Shown piece by piece: positions 36,534 through 49,999 of a stretch of DNA of 64,000 bases. The stretch spans positions 298,501 to 362,500 of the forward strand of contig JACVVK020000201.1 of assembly GCA_018292915.2 (NCBI GenBank), written 5' to 3'. Position 1 is the stretch's first letter. Every line of letters starts with the position of its first letter. Below the pieces are notes generated by a model. It searched no databases and was not told the DNA's origin. It saw only the letters and a list, made by a program, of their open reading frames with translations. The position numbers and the translations under genes were made by a program. The stretch is from Batillaria attramentaria (taxonomy: Eukaryota; Mollusca; Gastropoda; Batillariidae).

Positions 36534-39500
36534 TCACTCGCGCCTTTTTTTGCTGCTACTTTTGCCACTGTCATAGTCACGACCGGAACGACTGGACGAC
36601 TCTTCTGCTCCACGCTTCTGTCCTTTCTTAGCGTCCTTGAAGAACTGATCCAGACCAAAAAGATCCTCCTCAACGTCACGAGTAAACTGTACTGGACCTT
36701 CACGTCGGCGGCTGCGGTCTGTGCCTTCAAATTCTTTGTCTGGGACAAATCTGCAACGAACAGCAATACCATAATGCCATAACCACCTAACATGCCAGAG
36801 CTACTTCGACACTTTTTGTGTACAAAATGTAGTGTCCAGCAATACCTAATCTTTGTGAAACAGTCATTTAGGGTTTAGTATAGCTGATACTGCAGTCGTT
36901 TTGGGCTCATTACAAACAATCTTAGAGACAGCAAGAAGCTAGACATAATGCCCGGTAGTTTACTGACCTTTTGTTCTTGATAAGCGTGTCAAGGTCATCG
37001 CCATACAGATCGTTGTCAAGCTTCTTGGATGGACGGTAGATGTTGTTGGCAACAGAGTTCTCCTCACGCCAAGGTTTGTCATATACATTGTAAGCTTCAT
37101 CATCTCCAAACCCACTGTCCATTCCCTGCAGGAGAACCAAACATACATTTACCCGAGGCAAGAACATCGCTGAAGCATTTGATCATTCTTAGCCAATGAG
37201 GTTAAAAAAAAAAAAAAAAGTGAAGCATTATGAGCCAAACAGCTTGTGTGGGTCACCCACACTGAGTGACAAGCCTAAACATCCAGTTCCTCATGCGAGT
37301 AAAAATGAAAAAGATCAACACGGAAGCCAGCATGAAGGCCAGATTGCCACAAAAGTACCCCATGGTAAATACAGTAAGAAGCTTACTTTGCTCTGGTTGA
37401 ACAGTCGCTGATCAAACTGTGTCTCCTGAGATGAGGTGCCAGCATTCGGCAGACCGAGAGCAATCTTCTCACTGATGTCACGCTCACGTGCCTTCTGCAG
37501 CTTGTTCCTGTTCATCAGACATGGGAAGAGAAAAAGTCAGCACGAAAACTCCTGAGGAAAATCTTATATTTTGTATCCCACAAATCTTACATTAGAAATA
37601 CACTGCACCACCAGACATACCACAACACTGATCAGTTAAAAAAACCGACCACAACAAAACAGTATTATACATTCAATGTTCATGATACAATACTAACCTC
37701 TTGTCAGGAGCTGCCCTAGCAATGTTGCGTTCACGGTGACGATCTTTTGCTCTGTCACGCCGCAGTTCATCTCTTTCAGCTGCGTCCTCGTCACGCTCTG
37801 AAAACGAACAATTATCTGTACAAAACATACACTGAAAACCTTTTCTATAATTTCCTGCAGCATTTCCCAAAAATGGTATCAACATCCGCTGAAGCCAAAG
37901 AAATTATTACAAATCCAGGAGAGATGCACTTGTCACAGGCACAATTGATCTGGTCATAAAGGATAACTCTACCCTTAAGGTATGTCAGACTGCTATTCCA
38001 CAGATACCCATAAATCTGATGTCGACTACCATCGCTCTAGTACACACTGCAATAAACCTGCCATGCTTTCTCTTAATCTCTTATCCACCTATTCCTGTCA
38101 TGTGGAAATATCAACAGACCTTCTGCTCGCCTGATGCCTGCACGCTCGTCCCTGGCTTTCTGGGCCAGCATACGAAGGCCTTCCTCGCGCTTCTCCTTCT
38201 CCCTCTGAGCCATCTTCTTCTCAATCTGGGCACGGACCTCAACTGCCTCTCGAGCCTGCACAAACGTACACAGTGATGCCCTGAACATTCCTCACAAAAA
38301 ATAAACACCACCACCTGACATTATACACACACTTTTCCTTCAGGGAAACTTCTAGATATACAATGTACTTACAAAAGGATTTTGCTTTGAAAGTTAGTAA
38401 TAAGAAAACGTTCTGCACGATTCTGACCTTTCTGTCAGCAATGTACAGTGCCTCAGCAAGCTTGGCGAAATTCTCGTTGATGTGCACGCTCTGCATGCCG
38501 CGCCCGTCAGCCGCAAGACGTTTGTCCAGAGGAATCGTGTAACCCTGCCAAACAAGACAACACCTATGTTAAACCACAAACAAAGGCAGGTAATCAAAGT
38601 AATCAACCCAAGTAACAACAACTGCAAGCAAAGCGACCAAGTGGACAGAGATGTATACAAGATAGCTAAGATCACGGACTAAAATGAAACTCACTCTGTT
38701 GTTCTTCCAGTTGGAGATGCAGGGTGGAATCTTCCACTCTTGCTGCTCCTTGACAGTCACCTGCAATGAACAGTCACACATTAGGAACACGCACAGACAT
38801 GATAAGAAACAAGCCTTTGATGAAGTTCACAATGCTTAAAATGTATCATACGCCACAAAACTGAATACAACAGAGCTATATAGCTGAAAGGCAGTCCATG
38901 AAAACGAAAAAGCAAAAAAGACTGCATGACCACACCCACTGAGTAAAATGCTGACTGTGCCAGTAGGTTAATGAACACCTTTACTCCTCTAGGTGAAAAA
39001 AAAAAAAGAAGTAACACACACACACACAGCTGCTGGCAATTCTGGCATCACACAAAAGCACAAAGTCACTTTACCTTTCTGTTAGGTGAGTGCATGACTG
39101 GCGCTGGTGGTGAGGGAGGACCACGAGGAATCTTCTTGTTGACCCTACAGGTAACAAACACATAGATAGAACACCAGTTAAAATCAATTAATGAATTTTA
39201 ACAATGTGATTTATATTCCACTAAAACAGCATTCTATCCTGTTCCACTTACAAAGCTGTCTAGAGAAACCCCTGCATAACTATAAGGCAACACCTGTCAA
39301 ATGAGGCCACTAATTTCCTTGGTGAAAGTTATTACTAAAAGTAAAACAAAACTCAGCAAGATCATGGGCTGTTTTTTTCTTGGTCCTGTACTGTAGGTGC
39401 CACCATGGACAATCTTCTGCATACCACTTCAGATGCAAACCTCTTAAACATTTTTATCCTTTTAAGTTGAAGGTATTGTTTTAACTCTGTACATTTGTTG

Positions 39501-41417
39501 CTAGTACACTTACTTGAATTTCGGTGGCTCCATAGGGTCCTTCTGCACCTCAACCATTCGAATGATTCGTTGTTTGGCACCCGAGTTGAATGCAACACCT
39601 TGCTGGGATGGTGTGTACCTGTATGGAAAAGGATGTCACCCATCAGACTAAGCATTTAGAAAGACTGCACAAGAATCTACTTTTTATCTAACACACACAT
39701 TTTTGGAAATTACGTCTGATCCCATTCTTTCTCAAATCAACACAATGTTCTAGTAAACTAAGTCAGTCCCCCCCCCCCCTTTTTTTTTTTGGGGGGGGGG
39801 GGGGAGGGGGGGGCGGCGGCATAAATGGCCTTTCCCTAAATATCTAATTTCAAAATAACAAATATTTATATACCCGCTAGGCTACAAACACGAACTGCTC
39901 TGATCACAGCATTCAGCAAAAAAGAATATACAGAGATCAGATAGTGACCTGATGTACTGAGCTGGAGCCTGTTTCTCTGCATGCCTGACAGGCATGGCAG
40001 CTGAGATTTTGCCAGCTACAAGTTTCTCCAAAGCTGATCGAGTCTTCTCTGTGGTCTCTGCTATCTGCTCTTCATCTGGACGCTGCAGCTCGGGATCATC
40101 ATCCTCTATTGGCTTCGGCAAGAGATCCTGGGGTCTTGAGTGGACAACCTACACACACACACACAGTCATGTGTTACCAGCAGACACCTTCAGATGTGCT
40201 GGATATAGATCGCTCTTTTTACCACCTCTGTTCGGAGTATTTTGAATTCTGCAACGCGTAGCATGCATGCTAAATTACAAAAAAGGCAGAATTATAAATA
40301 ATTAAATGAAAATTATGATGTATGTTCTTCATAACTCTAACGCAATAAGCTAACCTGTCTAATCTTAATCTGTCTTATAATAATATTAGCTTTACCTTGT
40401 CTTTTCCGTGGCCCTGCCTGGCAATCGCATCATACTTGATCTTGCCCGAAGCATCAAGAGCCACAGCCAGCGAGTTTGATGTGGACTTCTTTAGCCCCAT
40501 GCCTAGAGGGTACTGTGCTATGGAGACTTCAGGGTAAGCACCTCCATCACCGAAGTCTTCTTGAGTTCTGGGTACCCAGCCTTTACGGTGACCGTAGGGT
40601 GGAGCCGCAGGATGGCTGCTTACAGGCGCCACCTAGAGAAAATACATTAAATAGTCCAGTATGCTACTCACATACAGCATCTTACATTCATCAACAATAA
40701 GTACATTTACCCACACCATTTGATGTTCACAAGATGATTCTAATTTTTAAATGGTATTATCAAAATGAAGGTTTCAAATACTTGAACCCCACACAAATGC
40801 CATTGAAACAACCTGACACAGATAAAAATTAATGCCTTACTTTAAAAGTACAGCAACACCACCCTTTCCCACCAACCCATGCTACAATTACAACTACAGG
40901 GGTCATCTTCCAATACTACCCCTGCAGAATATAGAAATGGCAGTCGGCACCTATGGGTCAACTACAAAGGAAAATAAAGAAATCAACTGCCCTAGGTACT
41001 TACTTGCATCTGGGCTCTGTAAGACTTTTCTTCATCATCTCTGTCATACAGTCTCTGTGTGGGCGCAGGCAATATGCTGAAAATGAGTGAAGTTTAGGGG
41101 TGTAAACATCAGGTTAGCTGTAAATTACCTTTGTAAGTTTGCTGGGTGTGCTAAGTGATCTTTGTAAAGTAAATGTGAATTGGATAATTTTAAATATATT
41201 CGAGATCACCAAAATGATCACTCATTAGTGCTAGGAGTAGGACAAGGCCTGTAAATAATTCTAAGCAGCAGCGTTCGAGGGAACACAACAGAGATAAACG
41301 GAGAGTTGCTCACCCTATCCCATAGTTTGGTCAATTGAACAGTGTACAGACAAAACAAAATTACTAACTAAGACTACGGAATCAAGGTATAGTGCCTTAC
41401 CTTGATAACGAAACCAT
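36534..41417 (-). CDS. SNW1: SNW domain-containing protein 1 (SKIP/Bx42/Prp45), 13 coding exons
   Basis: Nuclear spliceosome component (activated B/C complexes; yeast Prp45) and transcriptional co-regulator. Minus-strand exons: 41417-41401, 41076-41004, 40632-40396, 40148-39949, 39618-39514, 39144-39075, 38760-38695, 38544-38428, 38255-38120, 37797-37698, 37507-37387, 37125-36968, 36750-36534. Together they are 1617 nt, 538 residues, almost the human length (536). Landmarks in order: LPAPTQ (8-13), PPYGHRKGW, EDFGDGGAYPE and KIKYDAIARQG (exon 3), PDLQRPDE-like block with AAMPVRHAEKQAPAQYIR (exon 4), KIPRGPPSPPAPVMHSP (exon 6), the SNW motif (250-252, in CISNWKNNR), VHINENFAKLAEALYIADRK, a charged helical stretch, then the conserved RLFNQSKGMDSGF, NVYDKPW and YRPSK blocks and a KKRRE tail. 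Several donors are GTC-type. The start ATG lies near a YY1-like element. It is convergent with the TJAP1-like gene and divergent from ADCK1. Confidence 0.97.
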
Positions 41418-42107
41418 GATTTCTTTGTGAATAAGTGTTCCACAATGTTTTCCCGACCAAGATGGCGAGAGAAAATCGATGTCTCGTGCAGTCTCGTTCA
41501 TTCGATATGCTAGTTTACTCTTAATTTTTGTTAAATCATATAACATTTTGATAATCAGTAATACTAAACTTCTTTTTATGTATGACATATGACATAATTT
41601 TGTCTTAAAAATCATGCTGTTTAATTTGAGGTCTTTTTTTAACTCAAGGGAAGCTACTCTGTGATTCGCTGTGTCCTTTGCCCACTGACCCGTCTGTGCC
41701 CGAAACTTTGTTGTTATGCCGCTCTTACGGTACCTTAGCTGACCCTAGGAAGGTCATTAACAATATTTTGGTGAGTAATGGTCTGTCGTAGACACAAAAA
41801 CCAGTGATATTGGTGAATCTGGTTGATTTGATTTGGATTTTGTCACCAGTGTCACTGTATCTAGCTTGTCGTCTGCTTTTGGGGAGACGACAACGTTGCA
41901 TAAAGCTTAGCATCTTTCACGTTTCTAAGTGGGCATCACGGTCACTTTGCCCAAATCCCTGAATGGTATGCAGAATGGATGGGAAGCTTTGTAACTGGTA
42001 GTGTTTATTTTACGTTTTTTCTCTCCCTATATCACTTTTACTGAATTATGTAAAACGTACATGGAAGTTACCTCAAATCGACCCACCACATGAATTTCAT
42101 CTTCCAG
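41418..42107. promoter_or_regulatory. Shared divergent promoter region of SNW1 and ADCK1
   Basis: About 700 bp separates the SNW1 ATG (minus strand, 41417) from the ADCK1 ATG (42126). An AAGATGGCGA element at 41459-41468 resembles the YY1 site often found at starts of housekeeping genes. The ADCK1 coding exon begins at an acceptor (TTCCAG, ending 42107), so ADCK1 has at least one non-coding exon inside this stretch. No TATA box stands out. Confidence 0.5.
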
Positions 42108-42125
42108 GTCTTGCCGCAGTCCACT

Positions 42126-42683
42126 ATGTCACGTCGTTTGTGGACTGCATTTAAAGTAGCAACACTTGGGGCATCAGTGGCGGGGACAGCAGTGCTCCTC
42201 AAGAACAATGACTGGGAGGTGTCCACTGTTGGAGTGATGCGCTTTGGGCGAGCTGCTTGGGCTGTAAGTGATACTTTCACTTTGCTGTTCTTAGCATGTT
42301 GCAGGAAACTTACAGGCTTACTATTCTTTTGTCATTACTGCAGCTTTGTTATCTCTTTTGTATCCTGTTCTAGAATGCTATTCATTATTACTGGTTTATG
42401 ACCCACATATATGTGCAGAGCCCCACACCTCTCACCTTTGCCATCAGCTCAGGCAATCTCACGTTACTGTGACTGTGTCTTTTGCTGGGGGCAATGGCTT
42501 TTTATTTGTGACAGCTTCTGACACTTGGTTATCCTCATTTGTCTTTTCAGGCTGCATGCATCGCAGCTGACTACAAGATCACACTGTACAATGCTGACAC
42601 TGCTTCACCTGACTATGAAAATTTAAAATCAGAGGTACTGAGATTCACATTTATTTCCAAGCATTTATTTTTAAATACCTATG

Positions 42684-42733
<50 letters not shown>

Positions 42734-43174
42734 ATTGCGATACATGTTTAACGGAAGACTCAGTCTTTTTCATCCTCTTGTTCAAACTTTAATTGTAAAT
42801 TTACATGTTTGAAAAGCCCTTCAATCACTGTAGCAAACATTCAACATTTTACTGGATGAAATTTACTTCAGATTCACCAGCGATCTGCTGAGCGACTTCG
42901 AGATGTGTGCTCCAAAAATGGGGGTGCTTTCATCAAAGTTGGTCAGCACGTTGGTTCTCTAGAATATCTGCTGCCAAAAGAGTATGTGAAGACAATGAAG
43001 GTGTTCCACAATGAGGCTCCTCAATCAGCGCTTGAAGACCTGTACAAAGTCATTGAGGAGGACCTTGGCACAAAGGTAGTAAGATGTACATGGCATAAAG
43101 AATACACAGTATATCTCACTTGTAGCCAGGTTACCTTCCTAGTTGTAAAACCAGTGCAAGTACACACACACACA

Positions 43175-43226
<52 letters not shown>

Positions 43227-46200
43227 AAAAGAAGGTTTGCCTCAGGCTGTAGCAGATGTCACAGCGTAGTATTGCAGCTGTTTCTTTGCAGTGCCAACTC
43301 CATACGTGTGCGAAGGCTGAGTTTTTTTAAGTAATAAGTTGGTTAATGGAGAAAGTTCGGGGCAGAATAATTCTTTGATATGACATGTACATGTACATGG
43401 GAAATTCAGTGCAGCGATTGTTCATGGGGTTTTTTGTTGCTTCTTTTGAATCATGCTTTCGAACAGTGCTGTACAGTCCAGACTAGCATATTATACTTAC
43501 ACAAATAATAATAATAATAATAATAAATTTCATTTATATAGCGCACTTCTCAGATACAGTGACTCATTGCGCTAACACACATCACTCATACACATTCACA
43601 CTATACAGACAAACACGTCAATCACATCACACAATACAAAGACACATCAGTTGAAAGCCTGTTGAAAAAGGTGCGTTTTCAGTCCAGATCTAAAAGCTGA
43701 TAAAGATGGTTGTTGTCTCAGCCCCATAGGCAGAGAGTTCCAGACTGTAGGGGCGGCAAAACGGAAACATCGTTCACCATAAGTTTTCAGGTTTATCTTA
43801 GGGACCTTGAGTAGCTTGTCATTAGATGAGCGGAGGGTACAGGACGGAATGTAGGTGCAGAGTGAGGCAGACAGATAACGCGGAAGAGTATCATCGAAGT
43901 GACGGTAGGCTAGAACTGCCAACTTGTATTTAATGCAGAAACTGACTGGCAGCCAGTGCAGTGATTTCAAAAGCGGTGTGATGTGGTCTCGCATGCCTTT
44001 CCTCAGCACCAGACGGGCAGCACTGTTTTGTACTCTTTGCAGGCGCGCGATCTGTTCCACGGGAAGGCCAGCAAGAACCGAATTACAATAGTCTAGGCGG
44101 GAAGTTACGAACGCTGTGACCAGCTTGGCGCAAGTGGTGTCTGAGAGGCAAGAACGTATGGAAGCGATACGCCTCAGTTGCAGGAAAGAAGCTTGACATG
44201 TTTTTCCGATTTGTACGTGCATGGACAGTGTCTGGTCGATGGTTACGCCTAGGTATTTGACGGACTTATGGAAGGGAACCATATGACCACCAATGTCCGC
44301 GCATTCGCTGTCTACTAGCCGTAGGCGAGCAGGCGAGCCAATGGGCAGGACTTCTGTTTTATCAGTGTTCAGTAACAGCTTGTTGCTATTCATCCAAGAC
44401 AGAATGTCTCGTATGGACTTTTCAATGCCTAACTGGATGGATGGAAATTCATCAGCTGAAATGAATCTGCATTCTATTTAAACATGTCTTTTCTTCATCA
44501 GGTCAGTGACATTTTTACCTCATTTGACCCAGAGCCTCTGGGAGCAGCCTCGCTGGCCCAAGTGCACAAGGCGCAGCTGAAGGACGGGACGGTTGTGGCT
44601 GTGAAAGTGCAGCACCCCAGAGTGAAGGCACACTCCTACATTGACATCAAAACCATGGAGGTCAGTATGTGGGCAGCTGCTGTTCTGCGGTGTGGGTCAG
44701 TGTTCATCTGTCAGTCAGCCTAACTTCTTTTTCTTCTAAACAGTGTATGCAGGCACTTATTCAGCTTTTTTTTTTTAACTCCTAACTGTCCACAGCCCTA
44801 CCCCCCCTGCCCACACTATATGACAAGAATTACCAAACCTCACGAGACCACTAAACAGCACTAGACAGCACTCCACAGCACTATTACACAAGGCGTAGGC
44901 ACTCTCAACTAGGAGTGACGCGGTATTCACAAGAGGGTGCGAAATCGCTGAGCTGTCTGGCTATCCCCCCTCCCCCCCCCACGGAGTGTGATGCAACATG
45001 ACGGCACATTATGCTGTCTCTCCTCTGGCGGACTGCTGGCCTCGAGGTTGCATAATAGTGCTGTCTAGTGCTGTCTTGTGTTGTGACGATTTTGATTCAG
45101 GATGTGATTCGTGTGCGGACAGTTTGGAGTTATTGCAGTTGATTTTCTTGCAGTGCTTTTTCGATGCCCGTCTTCAGTGGTCTAGCAGACTTCCAACATA
45201 CAGTATTCTGAAACTTAATTATCACACAGTAAGCCAGATATGGATTCATAATTATGAGTATGCTGTGAAGTGTTCATAGAGGATTGATTGACAGGTTCAA
45301 TTCACACAGTTAAAATATTCTTCTAACAGCAATGTGAACAGAAATCTTTGTCTCTATAGGTGCTGGTTCATGGGATTGCGTGGCTATTCCCAGGGTTCCA
45401 GTATGTGTGGCTGGCAGAGGAGACAAAGAAAAACCTGCCCATTGAACTGGATTTCATCCAGGAGGGGCACAACTGTGAACAGGTTGCCCGCATTCTGCAC
45501 AAGTTTGATTTTCTCAAGGTGAAATACAATGGAATGGGTGTGACAGAGTCTTTATTGTTTGTGTTCAATGCACACACGTGTGATTGACACCATAATTCTT
45601 GAAAAAAAAGTTTCTTGTTTTCATTGAGTCAGTCAGCCAGTCAGTCAGTCAAGTTCATTTCATCAGCCAGCCAGTCGTTTTTATGTGTTCCTAGAGCCAC
45701 ATTATTTAGCGTGTAGGTAGTAAACCAACACTGTCGTTAGTATTGTTATTACTGCATGTCAACTCTGTCTACTGTTCCATCCAGGTGCCCAAAGTTTACT
45801 GGGAACTGTCTTCACCACGTGTCTTGACAATGGAGTTTTGTGAGGGCGGGAAAGTGGACGACCTGGAGTATATGCAGTCTCATGGCATCTCTGTTAATGA
45901 TGTTAGTTTGTATATTCACATAAATTCTGAAGAAATAGCTTCTGGTACATCTCATTTGTTGAAGTTGTATCAGTTCAGTTTCGTAGCTGCATGAAGAAGT
46001 TTCATGCGAGTTTGTTTTGGAACATACTATGCAGATGTATTTTAAAACCACCAGTTTGATTGCTTTGCATACTGTAGTGCTTGGATATGGGCACCCAGGT
46101 TAGCTTGTTTTTCTCATGGGTTCGATCACTCACTGGCCTTGAAATGGGACTAGATTTTTCCTGAGTTATCAGCCTGAGTTAGCATCATACATGTACAGAT

Positions 46201-49200
46201 TTGTTCATACGGTAGTTTTGGTGCCTTGCTCACCAGTATATATATACACATATAGTCATGTTGAGTCCTGGACAGTAGTTGTGTGTATTAACAATCTTAT
46301 ACCATGTGGGAAGGGAAGTAGAAATCAAACCAAAGCTGGTAGTAATCAAACTGGAGAGGAAGAAGAAGTTGTAGATCTATGCATCCCGGAATCTCTTTTA
46401 CATGTATAGTGTAATAGCATTTTACAATACTGTCCTTTTGCAGTGGTGTTTCTGAATGTGGCATTGCAGGTGTCGCGGAAATTGGGCCGCCTCTACAGTG
46501 AGATGATATTTGTCCAGGGCTACGTTCACTGTGACCCCCACCCTGGCAATGTTTTGGTCAATCGCACCCACAGCCGCACCCAGCTTGTACTTCTTGACCA
46601 TGGCTTGTATCAGGTGGGAGTTTGCTTATAATTATGTGAGTAGCCATTCTGCCAAACTTGCCGCACTCTCTTTGTTGGTCTGTAATGTGCTGTGGTCTAT
46701 ACATTTGGAAGAAAGATAAACAGTAGGTTAGGCCTGATTTTCTGAGAGACGTTGTCTGTGATATGTTGGTTTTGGTGATTAGGATTGCCTGCCACATTTC
46801 CTTTGTTTAAACATGATACACACTAATGCATGCCGTTTATGGTGCAGAGAAAGCTGCCATGCTGTGTCTGTCAGGGAATCTTTGACATCACTAAAACCAA
46901 TATTTCAGAGTGCTGTCGAACACTATACACTGTCTGATGAACACTACATAATGTTCTCTCAGGTATGACAAATCAGAGTGGTTATTTTTGTTGTTGTTGT
47001 TGTTTGATAAGAGTGCATGTAAACATTTTACATCATCTGATGAGCATGTGATTTTTTTTTTTTCAATTACAATAAATGATTTACGTTCTCTTTTTTCGTT
47101 TGTTTTTGGTCTGTAGACACTGACTGATGACTTCAGGGTGAACTACAGCAAGATGTGGCTAGCGATGATCAATGCTGATATCGAGGGCATGAAGAAATAT
47201 GCTGAGGCAATGAATGTGGGTAACTTGTTCGGCCTTTTTGCCTGTATGCTAACAGCACGATCATGGAAAGCTCTCACAGCTGGGATCAGCAAACATGAAT
47301 TCACAGATGCAGAGGTATGTTATTACTGTAGCTCCTCTTGACCAAGGAATCAGGTGTGTTTGTTGTGAGTAATTCGTAACATTGTACTCCCGTGTGAGAT
47401 TAAACGGGCAAATTCCATCTTTGCTAAGCCAGCTTATGTTTTGGAACAGTTTCGCTCGTGAGTGCACTTGTACGCTTGAAATACTCTATCTTGATGAGCA
47501 TTACAGCTGTTAATGCATATAATACAACACTTTGCGCGAGTGGTCAAGCATTCAAATTGTAGACTGTTGTTACACTACCGGAGTGCTCAGTGTGGTTGCC
47601 GCATCATCGAGTACACTTCTGTAGGCTCAGTGCCAACATTACACAGACACTGATACTGTCCATGCAGGTTCTAATGTGATGATAGATACCAGGAAAACAG
47701 CTTGGAACAATCTGTGAGCATAAACATGGTACCAGTAGCCCCTTTAAACTGCATCAGGCTGCTCATTTTGAATTTGGGGTCAAGACCTGAAGGAAGACAT
47801 GTAGTGTGTGGGCTACTGGGTAGGTGTGTTCAAAATGATATTCTGTGTGCTGTCTTGTAAGTCCCTAATAAGACGTGACTAGTCTCCAGCAACATTTTTG
47901 ATATACAGTCAAACCTGTGTAAGGCGGTCACCCAAGGGACTGGGCCAAACTGACCGCCTTAGACAGGTGGCCGGGTTGTCCAGGAAGGCATGTCAACAGC
48001 TAGCATGTCACCCAATGAATACTCTAGTGGTGCACGTGTTACGAGCTGACAACAGGGCTTGCCTAAAGCTCTCTATACACTTGAAAATACGTGTTTGGGG
48101 TCCTTTTTATTTATTTTTTTTATTGCACACCGTTTGATTTCAAACAAACAGATCAGCAGGTGATTGACTGACGATGCAACAAAGCAACAACAAGCTTCCT
48201 GCTGAGAGCGGATGCACGCACATTAACACGTCGTCGTCTCAATCGGAAGCAATAGAAATGACAAACAGGGTGACAACACCTTTATGTATTCGTACACCTT
48301 GGAAGTTGATCGGTTTAGAAACACAAAGCTGACTGCTTCCTACAGACCTCGTACTGATTGCAAAGCAATCAAAAGGATGCCGCTAACAGCCACCCCATCG
48401 CCCCCACAAATCCCCCGGCTATTCACTCGGAGGGGGAGGCGCGTGTCAGTGAACCACGGCGTAGCTAATCCTGGATTGTCAAGCAGTTAGGCAGTCTGTC
48501 TTATCAGTTGAGAACACAGCAGGGGCCCGAAGGCGGTCACTACACAACAAAGTGACTGTCTTGTACAGTGTGAAAGGTCGTTTGGGACTGCCAAAATAGG
48601 TGGCACGACCGCGTTAGACAGTGACCTGGTTATACAGTGCATATATAGAGGGAAAACGCTCGGGGATCCTCTGGAGTGACCGAGTTAGACAGTGGCATGG
48701 CTTATACAGGTGACCGCCATGGCAGGTTCGACTGTATATAAAATGTGACAAGTTTGATTTTGAAAATGTTGCATGTACCACAGTTGCAGGTGTGTCAGCA
48801 AATAGAGAAATGTCACGGTCTAGTGCCTTTCCTTTGAGTTATTTCTTTAAAGACACAACATGAATCATGTTACCTTTTTTTTTTTTTGCTTATTTGTTTT
48901 TTGTTGTTATTTGGGGGGCATTTTAAAGGTTTTTCGTTACATTTTTTCATTATATTTTAAAACAATGTTTACTTCTGACCTTCAGGGTGTACAGATCAAG
49001 GTGAATGTTGGCAACTACCTGATCCAGATCAGTGACATCCTGAATCGTGTCCCTAGGCAGCTTCTACTTATTCTTAAAACAAACGATGTGCTCCGTGGGA
49101 TCGAGGCGGCCTTGAAAACACGCGCCAACGCAACTTCCTTCTTAAACATGTCGCGCTGCTGTGTGCGTGCAGTCGCAGAGGAGGAGAAACGCCATTGTGA

Positions 49201-49510
49201 CGGTACCTTACGAAGTGTGATAAAGACCAATGCCACAGAGAAGTGGCAGTTGATAAAAATTGCTTTTGTTGAGTTCTGTCTGTGGGTTGCATCATCCCCT
49301 GTGTTCAGATGGGTATTTTCATCGTCAAACAGTGGTAAGTCAAATTTATATGAAGGGGTGTGATTAAAGTGCAGCCAGAATATCAGGGGGAGGTGTTGAT
49401 TTTTGTTTGTTTTCTTTTGCTTTGTTTTGTTTTGTTTTGTTTCATAGTTTTTGTTGGCTTTTCCCCTTGCTTTTGTAGAATTGGAAGATGGAGAAGACTT
49501 TCTGAAATAA
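42126..49510 (+). CDS. ADCK1: AarF domain-containing kinase 1 (ADCK1, UbiB/COQ8 family), 10 coding exons
   Basis: Mitochondrial atypical kinase-like protein of the UbiB family, linked to inner-membrane and lipid homeostasis. Exons: 42126-42263, 42551-42634, 42872-43075, 44502-44660, 45360-45518, 45785-45901, 46470-46613, 47117-47314, 48986-49334, 49479-49510; 1584 nt, 527 residues, close to human ADCK1. A hydrophobic N-terminal segment (about 10-25) suits a mitochondrial anchor. Family motifs: KVGQ (K96-Q99) of the KxGQ helix, LGAASLAQVHKA, nucleotide-binding lysine in VAVK (K177), ELDFIQEGHN, catalytic HCDPHPGN (D309, N314) and DHG (D330) in place of DFG. The C-terminal LLILKTNDVLRGIEAAL and ATSFLNMSRCC blocks are characteristic of ADCK1. 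Introns contain an antisense LINE fragment, a mariner/pogo-type element and an inverted-repeat element. The last exon adds only ELEDGEDFLK, so the extreme C-terminus is the least certain part. Confidence 0.96.
42687..42732 (+). repeat. (CA)n microsatellite in ADCK1 intron 2
   Basis: About 22 CA repeats. Confidence 0.95.
43161..43222 (+). repeat. (CA)n microsatellite in ADCK1 intron 3
   Basis: About 29 CA with one CTCA. Confidence 0.95.
43505..44476 (-). mobile_element. 5'-truncated CR1/L2-like LINE (reverse transcriptase C-terminus), antisense in ADCK1 intron 3
   Basis: An open frame (44393-43647, open further upstream to about 44475) encodes the end of a non-LTR reverse transcriptase: KYLGVTID, SRLDYCNSVLAGLP, LQRVQNSAARLV, ITPLLKSLHWLPV, YGERCFRFAAPTVWNSLP and the terminal LKTHLFQQAFN, then a stop. 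A short 3' UTR follows with GCGCTATATAAATG and an (ATT)n tail at 43532-43505. An in-frame stop near 44478 marks the truncated 5' edge. The frame is intact over about 270 codons, so the copy is fairly young. It stops about 25 bp before the exon-4 acceptor of ADCK1. Confidence 0.88.
44855..45074. mobile_element. Inverted-repeat element, copy 2 (18-bp arms, 184-bp core) in ADCK1 intron 4
   Basis: Arms ACAGCACTAGACAGCACT (44855-44872) and its reverse complement (45057-45074) enclose a core that begins near ACACAAGGCGT (44886) and ends TTGCATAATAGT. The core borders match copy 1 at 19.4 kb; the arms do not. Confidence 0.7.
47906..48734. mobile_element. Mariner/pogo-type non-autonomous DNA transposon in ADCK1 intron 8
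   Basis: The ends are CAGTCAAACCTG (47906) and CAGGTTCGACTG (48734), inverted and flanked by TA on both sides (47904-47905 and 48735-48736). The inverted similarity extends inward through GTGACCGCC/GGCGGTCAC. The 829-bp interior has several copies of a GACCGC.TTAGACAG motif and no transposase frame. Confidence 0.75.
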
Positions 49511-49792
49511 TTCTTATTTTTGTTTGATATTTATCTACCACATGCTCTCTCAGAAATTTACATTATTTTTTATTTCATACAGTCATTTATGTTATTTTTG
49601 ACATTTAGTGGACAGAGTTCTTCCGCTGGGACAATTTCCAATGGGATGATCACCCGTGGACAGGCAATGCTGTTGGGACTTTGCTGCAGAGATGATTTCC
49701 TCAGAGATAGTAGACCGATAAGACAGATTTGGTAATCGAGACAAACTACCGGAATACAAACTGCTGATAAACATTGACTGCATAACTTGCAT

Positions 49793-49857
<65 letters not shown>
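49793..49857 (+). repeat. (TG)n microsatellite
   Basis: About 31 TG repeats about 280 bp after the ADCK1 stop. Confidence 0.95.
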
Positions 49858-49859
<2 letters not shown>

Positions 49860-49999
49860 ACCAACATCTTGGTCCACTCTTTCTCTCTCTCTCTCTCTTG
49901 CAGATTATTGTGCAACATATCTGAATTTAGTGATCAGGTGGGGTGGGTGCTCTCTCTCTCTCTTCGATATACACATACACCGTATCTCAACTTGGTGGT

